Below, piece after piece: positions 39,757 to 50,915 of a DNA stretch of 64,000 nucleotides. The translations under genes were made by a program, and so were the position numbers. Source of the DNA: Notamacropus eugenii (Eukaryota > Chordata > Mammalia > Diprotodontia > Macropodidae); contig NC_092879.1 of the NCBI RefSeq assembly GCF_028372415.1, forward strand, positions 93,334,741 to 93,398,740, written 5' to 3'. A model generated the notes under the pieces. The model was not told where the DNA came from, searched no databases, and saw only the letters and a list, made by a program, of their open reading frames with translations. Numbering within the stretch: position 1 is the first letter of the stretch; every line of letters starts with the position of its first letter.

Positions 39757-39784
39757 TAGATGGATGGATGGACAGACAGAAAGA
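35636..39784 (+). repeat. GATA/GACA (Bkm-like) simple-repeat array, purine-rich on plus strand
   Basis: About 4.1 kb is composed almost wholly of tetranucleotides. It starts with a pure GATA block (35640-35690), then a GACA-dominated part with ACAC and GGCA variants (35700-37300). Mixed GATA/GACA follows, with GATG blocks at 37985-38022 and 39560-39610. Near-pure GATA runs lie at 39140-39185 and 39425-39475, a GGTA patch at 39350-39420, and (GA)n at 39695-39752. Long open frames seen on the minus strand, rich in SVCLSVCLSIYLS, are only translations of the repeat. GATA/GACA is the composition of the Bkm satellite known from sex chromosomes of several vertebrates. Confidence 0.95.
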
Positions 39785-41098
39785 CAATCTCCCGCCTCTA
39801 CTCACCCTCAACTTCTCTGTCTCTGTCTCTCCCCTCCCTCTTTCTTCCTCTCCCTCTCCCATTTCTTCCCCCTCTTGTTCTCTCTCTCCCTCAATCTATC
39901 GGTTTCTTTCTGTATCTCTCTTTCTCTCTGTCTCTGTCTCTTTCACCCTCTGCTCGCTTTCCCCCTCACTCCCTCTCTCCCTCAACCTCTTTGTCTTTCA
40001 GTCTTTTTGTCTCTATCTCTTTCTCTGTCTCACCCTCCGCTCTGTCGCTGTCTTTCTCCGTCCTCTCTCCCTCTAATCTATTAAACATCTCTCTCTGCAC
40101 CTCTCTCTTTCTCTGTTTCTGTCTCTCACTCTCTTCTCTCCCTGTCTCTCTGTTTGTCTCCCTGCCTTTCTCTGTCTCCCTCTAATCTCCCCAAATCTGT
40201 CTCTTTCTCTTTTCTGTCTGTCTCTTTCTGTCTTTTACTCTCTGCTCTTCCTGTCTCATTGTTTCTGCCTCTCTCAACTTCTGCTCACTTTCTCTTTCTC
40301 TCCCTTCCTCTTCTCCCCTACGCTCCTTCATCCTTTTTTCTCTTTGTCTCTTTCTCTCTCACCCTCTGCTCTCTCTGTCTCTGTGTGTCTCTCCCACTAC
40401 TCTCCCTCAAGCTCTCTCTCCCTCCCTCCCTCTACACTCCATCAACCTGTCTTTTTCTCCGTATCTCTCTCTATCGCTTTGTCTGTCTCTCCCTCTCTGT
40501 CTCTCTCTCTCCTCCTCCATCCCACTCTCTCTATTTCTACTCTCCTTCAACCCGTCTTTCTCAGGATTTCTTTATCTGTCTCTGTCTCTCAGTTTCCACT
40601 CTCACCCTCTGTCTCTGTCTTGTCTTTCTTCCTCCTTCCCTCCCTCCTGACCTCCCTCCTCTCTCTCTCTCTACTCTCCCCCAACTTCTCTGTCTCTGTA
40701 TCTGTTTTTGTCTCCGTTTCTTTCTCTTTCACCCTCTGCTCTCCCTGTCTCATTGTTTCACCCTCTGCTCACTCTCTCTCCCTTCCTTCCTCCTTTACAC
40801 TCTCTCATCCTTTTTTCTCTTTCTCTGTCTCACCCTTTGCTGTCTCTGTATCTCTCATCCTCTGCGCTCTCTCCTCTCTCTCTCTTACCCTCTGCTCTCA
40901 GTCTGTCCTCCCTTACCCCCCTCTCTCTTGCTCACTCCCTCCCTCCCTCCCTCCCTTCCCTCCATCTCTCCCTCTACTCTCCACCAACCTGTCTTTTTCT
41001 ATGTATCTCTATCTCTTTGTCTCTGTTTCTCTCTCACTCTCTGCTCGCCCTTTCTGTCTCTGTAGGTCTCCCTCCCTCCCTTCCCCTCTCTCCTACCC
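39785..41098 (+). repeat. polypyrimidine (TCTC/CCCT) tract with higher-order units
   Basis: The plus strand switches abruptly from purine-rich to about 1.3 kb of nearly pure C and T, broken mainly by G in TCTGTC. Phrases such as CACCCTCTGCTCTC (near 39946, 40367, 40728 and 40755) and CTCCCTCAACC recur, indicating a longer decayed unit on top of the TCTC pattern. Serine/leucine-rich open frames here are translation artefacts. Confidence 0.92.
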
Positions 41099-41485
41099 AA
41101 CCTCAGACAGATACAGCAACAGACAAACAGACACACTGACAGACCCACCAACAGACAGACAGATCAACAGATACACTGACAGACACACCAACAGAGACAG
41201 ACCAACAGATAGACACACCGACAGACAGGCAGACACACTGACAGATAGACAGACACACCCACAGACCAACAGACACACACTGACAGACAGACACCTTGAC
41301 AGCAGACAGACACCTTGACAGCAGACAGACACACCGACACACACTGACAGACACCCTGACAGCAGACAGACACACCCTGACAGACATAAAGACACACCAA
41401 CAGACAGAGCAACTAACAGATACACACACTGACAGACAGACACACCAGCAGTCAGGCAGACAGACACACCAACATACAGACAGTG
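41099..41485 (+). repeat. GACA array, second block
   Basis: The plus strand returns to ACAGACAGACACACC-type repeats for about 390 bases before unique sequence resumes at about 41486. Units resemble those at 35750-36050, so this is probably the same array resumed after the pyrimidine tract. Confidence 0.92.
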
Positions 41486-41799
41486 TTTTGGACCTTTTCT
41501 TTAGTTGCTTTGGGAACAAAGGCCTAGGAGAGATGAAGAAATTTCCTGTCCAACCCAAGGGCACCTCCTCCTGTTGTTTTAAGTCATGAGTCTGCAGTCA
41601 GTGGACTTGAATTGCAAGTCCTCCTTGGGCAAGTCACTTCCTAGAATCGCTGAGCTAAAGTGTCCCTGGCAGCCACCTAGTCTGACCCATGCCTGAAGAA
41701 GAAAGCCACCAAGAAGTCTCTACTCTGAGATCTCCAGGGAATGTGAGCCCACTGTGCTCCTACACAGGCCGATTTACTTTTAAAACAGCTCTAATGAAT

Positions 41800-42041
41800 G
41801 CGAAGGTGGTGCTGCAGTGGATACAGTGACAGGCCTGGAGTCAGGAAGACGAGTTCAAATTTAGTCTCAGACACTTACTAGCTGTGTGACCCTGGACAAG
41901 TCACTTAACTCTGCTTCAGTTTCCTCATCTGTGAAATGAGCTCAAGAAGGAAATGGCAAAACACTCCAGGATCTTTGCCAAGAAAATCCCAAATAGAGTC
42001 ACAAAGAGTCAAACATGACTGGAAAACAATTCAACAACAAA
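41800..42041 (+). mobile_element. MAR1-type SINE beside the simple-repeat array
   Basis: Full head-to-tail copy ending TTCAACAACAAA, with a seven-base duplication AATGAAT (41793-41799 and 42042-42048). It lies about 300 bases right of the GACA array. Confidence 0.9.
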
Positions 42042-42049
42042 AATGAATT

Positions 42050-42900
42050 AAGTTTTTCCTACCATCAAATTAAAATCTGCTTCTTGGCAAATTTGCCCTA
42101 TTTTTCTGGTTTCTGCTTGGTGGTTTCCAGCAATACATGTATGATCCCTTTTCCACATGACAGCCCTTCATATATCAGCCATTTGCTATGGGGCCTGGAC
42201 CTGATGTCCTTGAACATCCTGGTTGCTCTGTCCCAGCTGCCCCTTCCCACTGGAGGCCTCATTTTCCTCCTCTGTAAAATGAGGGGCTTGGATTAGATAA
42301 TCTCCAGGCTGGATTAGGATTGTCACCACACTATTGTATGGCACTCATATGTAGTGATAAATGTTTGTTGGAGGGACTGAAACATTATTTACTTCTTAGT
42401 TATACTTTTAAGATCACTTTCCCATGGATCATGTTAAAACCTTTGCAGTCAGTGGCAGGGTCACTATCGACACTGCACACGGCATTTGTCCAGGTGAGAT
42501 GGAATACAAGGTTTCTTTGGACTTCCAAGAAAGCCTACAAAATGCCATGGGACCAATCTTCTGGTCAGACAGGTCCTACCCTCTCCCCTCCCCTTACCCC
42601 AATTCTCACCATACTGCTTCTAGGCTTTGAAAATCTGGCTGCTCCTATCTGCAATACAGGCTACATCCCCTAGAACTCAGTAGACAGTGTCTGTGAGTTG
42701 TTCACTACCCTTGGGCCACCCCATGAACCTAGCTGTGTTTATCCTCTCTGAACCTAGCTGGGTAATCCAGGCCATTACTGGTCCCTAGCTCAGACTTGCT
42801 GATTTGGTTGGACATGAGAGTTTGAATTTCCGCCCCCTTGGACAGTCTTCAGGCACACAGGGACTCTTTCACCCTATAATGAGGTATCCAAATGGAACTT
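42050..42900. other. intergenic stretch between the MAR1 SINE and the L2/L1 nest
   Basis: No gene or clear repeat recognised. A plus-strand open frame at 42320-42673 has no recognisable domain. Confidence 0.4.
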
Positions 42901-42904
42901 TAGT

Positions 42905-43017
42905 GATGCAATTTACATCAATTCAGTGAACATTTATTAAGCACCTACTGTGTGCTAGGTTTCTTGCTAGGTCCTAGGAATGTAAAGACAAAAATGAAAG
43001 TCTTTGTCTTCAAAGAG
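42905..43017 (-). mobile_element. L2 3' end, target of the L1 pair
   Basis: CACCTACTGTGTGCTAGGTT and TCTTTGTCTTCAAAGAGCTT are the complement of an L2 end. The L1 fragments inserted right at its border. Confidence 0.65.
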
Positions 43018-43032
43018 CTTAAACTCTTTTTA

Positions 43033-43950
43033 CTTGCATGTCACTCATTTCTCTTCCCAGTTTTTCCTTCACCTCTCTAACTTGATTTTCAAAATCCTTT
43101 TTGAGCTCTTCCATGGCCTGAGCCCATTGAGTGGGCTGGGATACAGAAGCCTTGACTTCTGTGTCTTTGCCTGATGGTAAGCATTGTTCTTCCTCATCAG
43201 AAAGGAAGGGAGGAAATGCCTGTTCACCAAGAAAGTAACCTTCTATAGTCTTATTCCTTTTCCCTTTTCTGGGCATTTTCCCAGCCAGTGACTTGCCTTC
43301 TGAATATTCTCTTCACACCCACTTCACCTCCAAATCCTCCCAGCCAGTGCTTGGGGTCTGAGATTCAAATGCTGCTTCCCAGCCTCAGGGCTTTGGGCGG
43401 TGGCGGGGCTGCTATTCAGTGTGAGATCAAGTTCAGGTGCTCAGATGGGGGCAGGGCTGCCTCACAGGCTCAGTTCCCTCAGGGGGTTTATGCAGAGACC
43501 TTCAACAATGGATCCGGGCTCCTGCCTGCTTGGGGAGCCCCTCTCTGCTGCTGCCTCTGCTGCTGCCTCCCGAGGGGGCCTGAGTTATGGGGGCACCCCA
43601 TTCCTCTCTTGACCCGCCAAAGAGACCCTCTCACTGACCCCCGTCACCTGTGGGTGGGGGGGACCCACACGGCTGCTGGAGATTCCGTCCCTGAAGCCTG
43701 CTTGGATCTGCTCCTCTCGGCGCTGGTCGGCCACGGCAGGGCTGGGCTCGACTCCGTGTCCGCAGCGCGACGGACCTTTTGTGAGAGGTTTGCAGGGCTC
43801 TCTGGAACAGAAATCTCTGCTCCACCGTTCTGTGGCTTCTGCTGCTCCAGAATTCACCAGGAGTTCTTTTTTACAGATATTTTATGGGCTGTGGGTTCGG
43901 AGCTAGCGTACATGTGGCTTTCTACTCCCCCATCTTGGCTCCGCCCCCCC
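43033..43950 (-). mobile_element. L1 5' end: complete 5'UTR plus start of ORF1, 3'-truncated
   Basis: On the minus strand this begins with GGCGGAGCCAAGATGGGGGA, which resembles the start of L1 5'UTRs including the AAGATGG YY1-type site. It runs through a GC-rich leader and enters ORF1 (MPRKGKRNKTIEGYFLGEQA, then a coiled coil with EELKKDFENQVREVKEKLG). It stops after about 80 codons with no poly-A. A perfect 15-base duplication CTTAAACTCTTTTTA (43018-43032 and 43951-43965) flanks it. Loss of the 3' rather than the 5' end is unusual for L1 and suggests priming on an internal A-run of the RNA. Confidence 0.72.
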
Positions 43951-43979
43951 CTTAAACTCTTTTTAAAAAATTAAATTTG

Positions 43980-44944
43980 GCACCCAATTGACAAATGGTC
44001 AAAGGATACGAACAGGCAGTTTTCAGAGGTAATTAAAGCTATCTATAGTCATGAAAAAATGCTCTAAATCACTTGATTAGAGAGATGCACCTCAAAACAA
44101 CTCTGAGGTACCACATCATTCCTATCAGATTGGTTAACATGACAAAACAGGAAAATGATAAATGTTGGAGAAGATGTGGGAGAGTTGGAACATTAATTCA
44201 TTGTTGGTGGAGCTGTGAGCTGATCCAACCATTCTGGAGAGCAATTTGGAACTATGTCCAAAGGGCTACAAAAATGTGCATACCCTTTGACCCAGCAATA
44301 CTGCTTGTGGGGCTGTATCCCAAAGACAGTATAAAAATGAGGAAAAAGATCCACATGTACAAAAATATTTATGGCAGCTCTGTGTGTGGTAGCCAAGAAC
44401 CGGAAATCGAGGGGATGCCCATCCATTGGGGAATGGCTGAACAAGTTGTGGTATATGAATATAATGGAATACTATTGTGCTGTAAGAAACGATGAAAAGG
44501 AAGACTTCAGAGAGGCCTGGAAGGACCTGATCCTGAGTGAAAGTAGAACCAGGAAATGATCATACACAGCAACAACCACAGTGTGTGAGGATTATTTTTG
44601 AAAGACTTAACCCTTCACAGCAATGCATGGAACTAAAACATTCTCAAAGGATTCTTGAGGCAAAATGCCATCCGCATTCAGAGAAAGAACTATGGAACTG
44701 GAATGCAGAATGAAGCAGACTATTTTCTCTTGTGTTATGTTTTGTTTTGGTTTTTCTCATGGTTTCTCCCATTCATTTCAATTCTTCTATGCAACATGAC
44801 TAATGTGAAAATGTGTTTAATAAGAATGTATATGTAAAACCCATGTAAGATTGCATGCCATTTTGGGGAGGGAGGAGGAGATAATTTAAGACTTACGGAA
44901 ATGACTGTTGAAAACTGAAAACAAATTAATTTGATTAAAAAAAT
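43980..44944 (+). mobile_element. 5'-truncated L1, ORF2 C-terminus and 3'UTR
   Basis: Plus-strand ORF2 C-terminal motifs are clear (TTLRYHIIPIRL, then CWWSCELIQPFWRAIWN and IPFDPAILLVGLYP), followed by the 3'UTR and a short A tail. A 14-base duplication AAAAATTAAATTTG flanks it (43966-43979 and 44945-44958), so it is an independent insertion touching the neighbouring one. The frame is mostly open over 140 codons, so the copy is fairly young for the region. Confidence 0.88.
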
Positions 44945-44959
44945 AAAAATTAAATTTGA

Positions 44960-47840
44960 AATGAACAGGCATTTCTTTTCTCCTTCTACCCAGGAAAAAC
45001 CAAACGAAAGGAAATTCTCATAACATACATAATCAAGGAAAACACATTCCTGTCCTGGCCCATCCCAAAGTGTGTGTTGTGTGCTTGATCCTTGGTATTT
45101 AAGCTAACCACTTCTGTGTCAGGTGGGTAGGATATTTGATCAATGGTCCTCTGACCCTCAATTGAAGGGATCCATGCTCTGGAGTAAGTAGATGCAAACC
45201 ACATACAAAGTAATTTCAAGATGGAGAGAGGCCTAAAGACTGGAGGAATCAAGAAAAGCCTCATGTAAGTGTAACATTTTACTTGTGCTTTGCAGGAACC
45301 TAGAGATCGGGGGAGGTACAATTGCTGCTCTTTCCCCATTTTAGACATAGGGAACTTCTTTGTGCAAAGCCCTGGAGGGAGAGGGAATATCATGTATAGG
45401 GGACAGAGAACAGGTCAGCTTGCCTCGACTAGAGTGGAAGAAAATCAGTCATACGAAATGACTGAAAGGTCGGTGGGAGGCAGAGTATGCTCCGTACATA
45501 ATCTGACTTTTGAGTAAGGAGGTGACAGTCAACTTTTTAGAAATCTCCCTTTGGTAATTGTGTGCTGGGAAGACGGACTGTATAAGAGACTGGAAACAGG
45601 GAGTGCAGTTTTTAGGCTGAGGTGAGAGAAGGTAACCAAATGACCATGGTGGCTGAGGGGAGGAGAGGGAATGAACACTGACAGGTGTCATAAAAGCTGG
45701 ATGGATGCCACCTGATTGTCTCTAGTTGGCCTTCAAAACACTCAACTGGGATGCAACAGGGTTGACCACAGAAGGTTCTCTGCCTGAGAGGACATCTCTG
45801 CCTGCATTTCAGAAAGCAGTCTAAACAACCAGAGGGTCTATCTCCATTCCCCTAGAACACTGTATTCGTGGAATCCTAGTGCCAGACAGGGGCTCACAGT
45901 GCTTAGGCTCTGAAGAAGAACCAGTACCATTTGCAATGCAATCAAGGGCATACGGAACCTTTGCAAATTCAACTACTTATCAGAGTCCTTAAATATGGTT
46001 CCAAAGTTGTCAGCCCCCTTACATAAACAGAAGGGGAAGAACCCAACCTAAGGGGAGAAGCCATTGAGAGGAAACAAGCAATTTATCTAGATCTTGCAGA
46101 AGCACAAAATGCTCTCATGTGCTACGTTTAATAAACAAGCTTAATAAATGAACATCCTAATACAAAGCAAACCGAATATCCACATATCTTCCATGGAGAG
46201 GGCTTCTGAAATCAGGGTCCATATGCTTTTTTTTAAAACCCTATGACACAAGTATTTCAACAGTTTCCTTTGTAATCCTATGTTTTATATATTCAAAAAT
46301 ATTATTCTGAGGCTTCTCTGGATTGTCAAAAGGGGTCCATGACACCAAAAAGGGGAAACCTTCTTGCTCTGTGGGGACACTTTCCTTTGAAGCAGGCTTT
46401 CTAGGTAAGTCACTTATCTGGGCAACTCTCAAGGAACAGTAGTAGAGAAGGTGTTGGACCTGTATCTGTGGAGGGAGTTTCCTGACTTGGGAAGCTCCCC
46501 ATAGCAATGAAATCACAGGTCTTGCCTCTATTTTTATCCTATCCCCACCTCCTAATAACATATCATAAGTGCTTTCTGAGACATGGGTGGAATGAGTGAA
46601 TTGTGAGGTCACCATGTTGGGGTTAAGACATCTGCCACTGCCCTCAGAACCCATTCATCCTGCCTCACCAAGGCTGTTTGTCTACACGGTGCTCCTCCTT
46701 GACTGCTTCCACCCTGGCATGACACGGCTGCCCCCTGACCCCCACCCCATCACCTCATTCAGAAATGATGAGCTCAGGTTCTCCTTGGAGGGCATTCTAG
46801 CAGCAGATTTCGCATCTGAATTCCATTGAATAGGTCAGTTTTATTTTATTTTTGCATCTTTAGGTTAATGTTGTTTGTAATTCAGAGAAGCTGGAGATTT
46901 GAATCCAGCAGACTGCAGTTCATTTCAAAGTTGTGATGGGAGAGAAAAGTCATCCCCTCCCTTGCAATGGCCCCTGCCCGTTCTAGAGATGATCAATGCA
47001 TCCAAGACCTTCTCCCTCTGTCTCTTCACAAATGCTGAGAATTTGGCACCATCTAGAGGAGATATGTTTAACCAGCTAAACAATGGATGTGGAGGAAGGA
47101 ACTAGGAAATTCCCTTTTGTTGAAAAGCTACAAAAGTCCCTCTAGGTATCTAGTCCAGGGCCTCTAGGGACTAGGCCTTAGCTCCCAGGGACATGATCTC
47201 ATTGGGGGTATGAGACCAGCCCAGTAGTTACGAAGTGTACCCTCTTACAATGGCAACGTGCCATCTGCTATCAAAAAGCAGGGACCCACCAAGGGCCAAG
47301 AAACCTAGGTTCGAATCTCATCCTCAGATACTTACTAGCTACATGGATGGGACTATGCACCTCAAAATCCTAAGTTTGTTCATCTGTCATGTGTGGCATG
47401 ACTCACTCACCTCACAGGGTGGTGGTCATCATCACACCATCAGAATGATGCAGGCAGTGGCAACGGGGGCCTGCAGTTGACTTGAAGATACAGGGCAAGG
47501 GCAGTCAGCGCTTGGGTTGGCAGCGCCAGGGTAAGACACCGCCAGGAGCAATGGGACCCCAGAGGACACCCAGGGGAGGGGAGGTCTCTGTAACTGCAAA
47601 CACTGGGCCAAGAGCCCTCCATTCCCAGTCACTGGCTTGGGACACAACCTGGCCTTTTTGGTCTTTTCTCTTGGTGTCTAGCTTAGGTTCTCACTCATTG
47701 CTCCCTGCTCCATCCCAGCTAACACCTGCTAAATTAGTAACTCATTCCTCCCAGCTGGGACTACATTTTTATAGGGAGTTGTAGAAAACATAAAAAAAAA
47801 CTCAAAACCCTTCATGAGGGAGTGAGGGAATACCACAGTG
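44960..47840. other. intergenic stretch without recognised genes
   Basis: Mostly unique sequence apart from the unnamed repeat at 46200-46360 and a CORE-SINE scrap at 47310-47400. The open frames here are short and have no recognisable domain. Confidence 0.5.
46200..46360. repeat. unnamed repeat, copy 2
   Basis: Shares the ATTATTCTGAG and AAAGGGGTCCATGACAC segments with 5045-5120 and extends further left. No coding content. Confidence 0.5.
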
Positions 47841-47849
47841 CATGCAGCA

Positions 47850-48065
47850 AGAAAACCCGAGTTCAAATCCAGCCTCAGACACTAGGTATGTGGGCAAGTC
47901 CCTTCATCTGTTCGCCCTAGTTTCCTCATCTGTAAAATGGGGATAACAGTACCTTCCTCCTAGGGTGATTGTGAGGATCAAATGCGATAATGAAGTACAG
48001 TGCTTAGCATAGTGCCTAGCCCATAGGAAGGGCTATATAAATGTTAGCTAGTATTATTGTACTAT
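47850..48065 (+). mobile_element. CORE-SINE (MIR/THER-like)
   Basis: tRNA-like GAGTTCAAATCCAGCCTCAG, core TTTCCTCATCTGTAAAATGG and tail GGGCTATATAAATGTTAGCT. Confidence 0.8.
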
Positions 48066-48263
48066 GGGCTGGCTAGAAAATTCTCAGTGGTCTCAGCCAT
48101 GCCTCTGGCAAAAGGCTGGTTCAAAGAAGAATGACTTCAGGAGCAGAACCAGGGAGTATGCCCAATATTCTTAATGCCACCTAGTTCTGAACATCGGCTC
48201 AAATCAATCATGCCATTTTACACTGTTGACTCAAACTGAAGCTTCAGTCCACCAAAACCATAA

Positions 48264-48522
48264 GGGGTGCTAGGTGGTGCCAGAGTACACAGAGCGCTAG
48301 GCCCAGAGTCAGGAAGACTCATCTTCCTGAGTTCAACTCTGGCCTCAGACACTTCGTAGCTGTGACCCTGAGCAAGTCACTTCACCCTTTTTTGCCTCAG
48401 TTTCCTCATCTGTAAAATGAGCTGGAGAAGGAAACGGCAAAGCATTCTAGTACCTTTGCTAAGAAAACCTCAGATGGGCTCACAAAGAATCAGAAGTGAT
48501 TGAAATGACTCAACAACAACAA
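48264..48522 (+). mobile_element. MAR1-type SINE
   Basis: Head GGGTGCTAGGTGGTGCCAGA, CORE-like middle (CCTCAGTTTCCTCATCTG), tail ACTCAACAACAACAAAG. Confidence 0.9.
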
Positions 48523-48554
48523 AGTCAGAAGATCTTCTCAATGGAGATGTAGAC

Positions 48555-48770
48555 ACCTGAGGCAGCATGAAACAGCAGATAGAAAGCAGACCCAGGTCCA
48601 AATCCCACTGCAGATGCTTCCTACCTGTGTGACCCCGAGCAAGTCACCCCGAGCTTCTCTGTGCTCTGGCTTCCTCATCTGTAAAATGAGAGCTGAACTC
48701 GACGAAATCAGTGGCCTCCAAGTTCCCTTCTGGCTTCAAACCTATGATCCTCCATTTTGTGCTTGCCCAG
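48555..48770 (+). mobile_element. CORE-SINE (MIR-like)
   Basis: Core GGCTTCCTCATCTGTAAAAT, with preceding tRNA-like GTCCAAATCCCACTGCAGAT. Confidence 0.7.
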
Positions 48771-50915
48771 TCTAAGGCTTTCCATTTAGCTATTAAATCC
48801 CATGGTGCCTTTCCAAGTCTTCTATCCTCCAAGCTAAACACACTCGGACTTTTATATTTTGTTTATCAGCAAAGGAGACCCAGTTGGAGAGCTTGGGAAG
48901 AAGGCACTGAGTGAAAAAGGTACCAAACCAATCGCCTGCTTTTAAAATAGTCATAATGGCAAAGACTCCTTGGAGCTGAAACCCCCTTGCTACAATTAGA
49001 CAGGTGTCTAATCCTAGAACTCTTAGAAAAAACAAGCAGCTACACCTGTGTAGAAAATTGAGGGACTTTTAAAGTGTTTTGAAATGCAAGGGAAACTTGA
49101 AAAATTCATGGTCTGACAGGAAAGAGCAGCGGGTTCAGAACACGTGACTCTGAGTAAGGCCTTTACCCTCTCAGAGTAGTCACATGCCATCTGCCAAACC
49201 CAAGTTCTACCTCTCAGCACCTGCAAAGGCTATTATTACTGCTGAAAAATAGGAAGAGGCTGGGAAAGGACCTACCTTCAGCTGATTTCTTCAGACTTCT
49301 ACACTCAAAGGCATGACTCTTCCATAGGTATGGGGCATCCCCTGAACCCCAGGGCTATGGTTCAGCCCTCAGGTGTCCAGCTGAACTGAGTCTGGGGAAC
49401 GCTAACTGTGAAAACATCACGATCCTCTACCAAAGTCCTTTTCACAGGAGGGTTTTGCTTGCGAAAGACTGGTCTAGAGCCTCAGTCCACAGAGCTGCCA
49501 GACCCTGGCAAAGCAAAACTGAGAACTGGAACTTCTTCAGATACATTAGAACAGGGTCTCTCCTCCCACAAGCCTGCACCTAGAAGTCCCCCAAGTAACA
49601 GAGGTATTTACCTACCCCTATAACAACAGATAGGAACGAGCAATTTTTCAAAGCTGTGGGGAAGGGAGGCGTCTGATTCTTAGGATGTTTTGGGAGGTGC
49701 GTTGAACAGCAATTTCACAGAACAGCGACTCAAGACGTAAGCTATAGATAGGGCACTTCCAGTTGTGGTCAGTCGGTACATCTAATTTTCAATGGCATTT
49801 AAATTCAAAGTATGGTCAACAGGAGAGAACTTCGTAGAGCTGGGGGCTCAACTCTGGCCCATCTGGTTTCACTGCTGCCCCATGCTAAGGTCAGAAATGA
49901 ATTTAGAGTTTAGAGTTTCTCCAAGGAAAACTCAAGGCTACATTATTTCTACACTCATCATTTGGTAGGATGAGGATTTTCCACAAGAACTACTTTTTAA
50001 AAAATGTTAGTAGCTAATTAATTCTGACAAGACTACTAACCTGGGAGGGGGTTCCCAATGCTAACTATCTTTTCTTTCAAATTAACCACAAACTCTTTCA
50101 GGAAATAGTTACACCTCAAGCTCCCAGGCAACAGTGAAACAACAGCCCAGAAGTCACAAGCTGACAGCCAGAAGGGCTGAGCTGTCCTCAAAGTCAAAGA
50201 CATGAAGTCAGACAAAGAAACTAGCAGTGAATGGATCGCCAGCGAGATGAGCCCTGGATGGAGGGGTATACAAGCTTAGTTGGTCAGCAGGCTCACATCA
50301 GGACACAGCTACAAAACCTGGGCTTAGAGGGCCCAAACATAGAACAGTGAAGAAGCCACATTTAACAGGAAAAGCTAGTGATCAGGGCCAAGCTCTGCGT
50401 GAAACATCCAAGGGCAGGACTAAGCCTTGGCTTCCTGGCAAACCCAGCCATCCACAACTCTCCACTGTACAGCCACGCTTTGGTAATTGAGGTGTCTGTC
50501 ACCTGTTGCTCCTGACGCCTCTCTGACTTTACAGACTCAAGATGACTATGGTAGGTGCTGTATGAAGGTCTTGTATCTAAACAGTCACTCTACAACTGAT
50601 TTTCAACTATGTAGCCTTCATATACAATAATGCCCCAGAGTCCAATTTTGGGCATTCTGGTCCTCAGTTAATAAACTCTACTTACCACACAACAAATTCA
50701 ACTAAACTGATTAACACAGTAGTTAGAGAACTGGAGAGAGAGAGAGAGAAGGGGCCTTCAAGATAACCTCATTTTCTGATGAGGAAAGAAGCTCTAGGTG
50801 GGTAAAGGCCTTGCCTACGGTCACCGAGCTAGCTGAGGAACAAGGCTGGCACCAGAAGCCAGGTGTTGCAAGCCTGCTATGAGAAACCTGAGTCATCTAA
50901 AAACAAAATGACATT
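48770..50915. other. downstream flank of WDR44
   Basis: Unique sequence with a minus-strand CORE-SINE scrap at about 50740-50890 and a short GAGAGA run at 50733-50749. No gene recognised. Confidence 0.5.

Noticed and set aside
35717-39862. Very long minus-strand open frames (up to about 400 codons) rich in SVCLSVCLSIYLS
   Set aside because: They are translations of GATA/GACA repeat in every register; overlapping frames show the same low-complexity pattern and no domain.
39752-41318. Plus-strand serine/leucine/proline-rich open frames up to 324 codons
   Set aside because: Direct translation of the polypyrimidine tract; several frames are open at once, as expected for repeat lacking A-containing stops.
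43288-43974. 228-codon plus-strand frame
   Set aside because: It is antisense to the L1 5'UTR and ORF1 fragment, and the GC-rich leader explains its openness.
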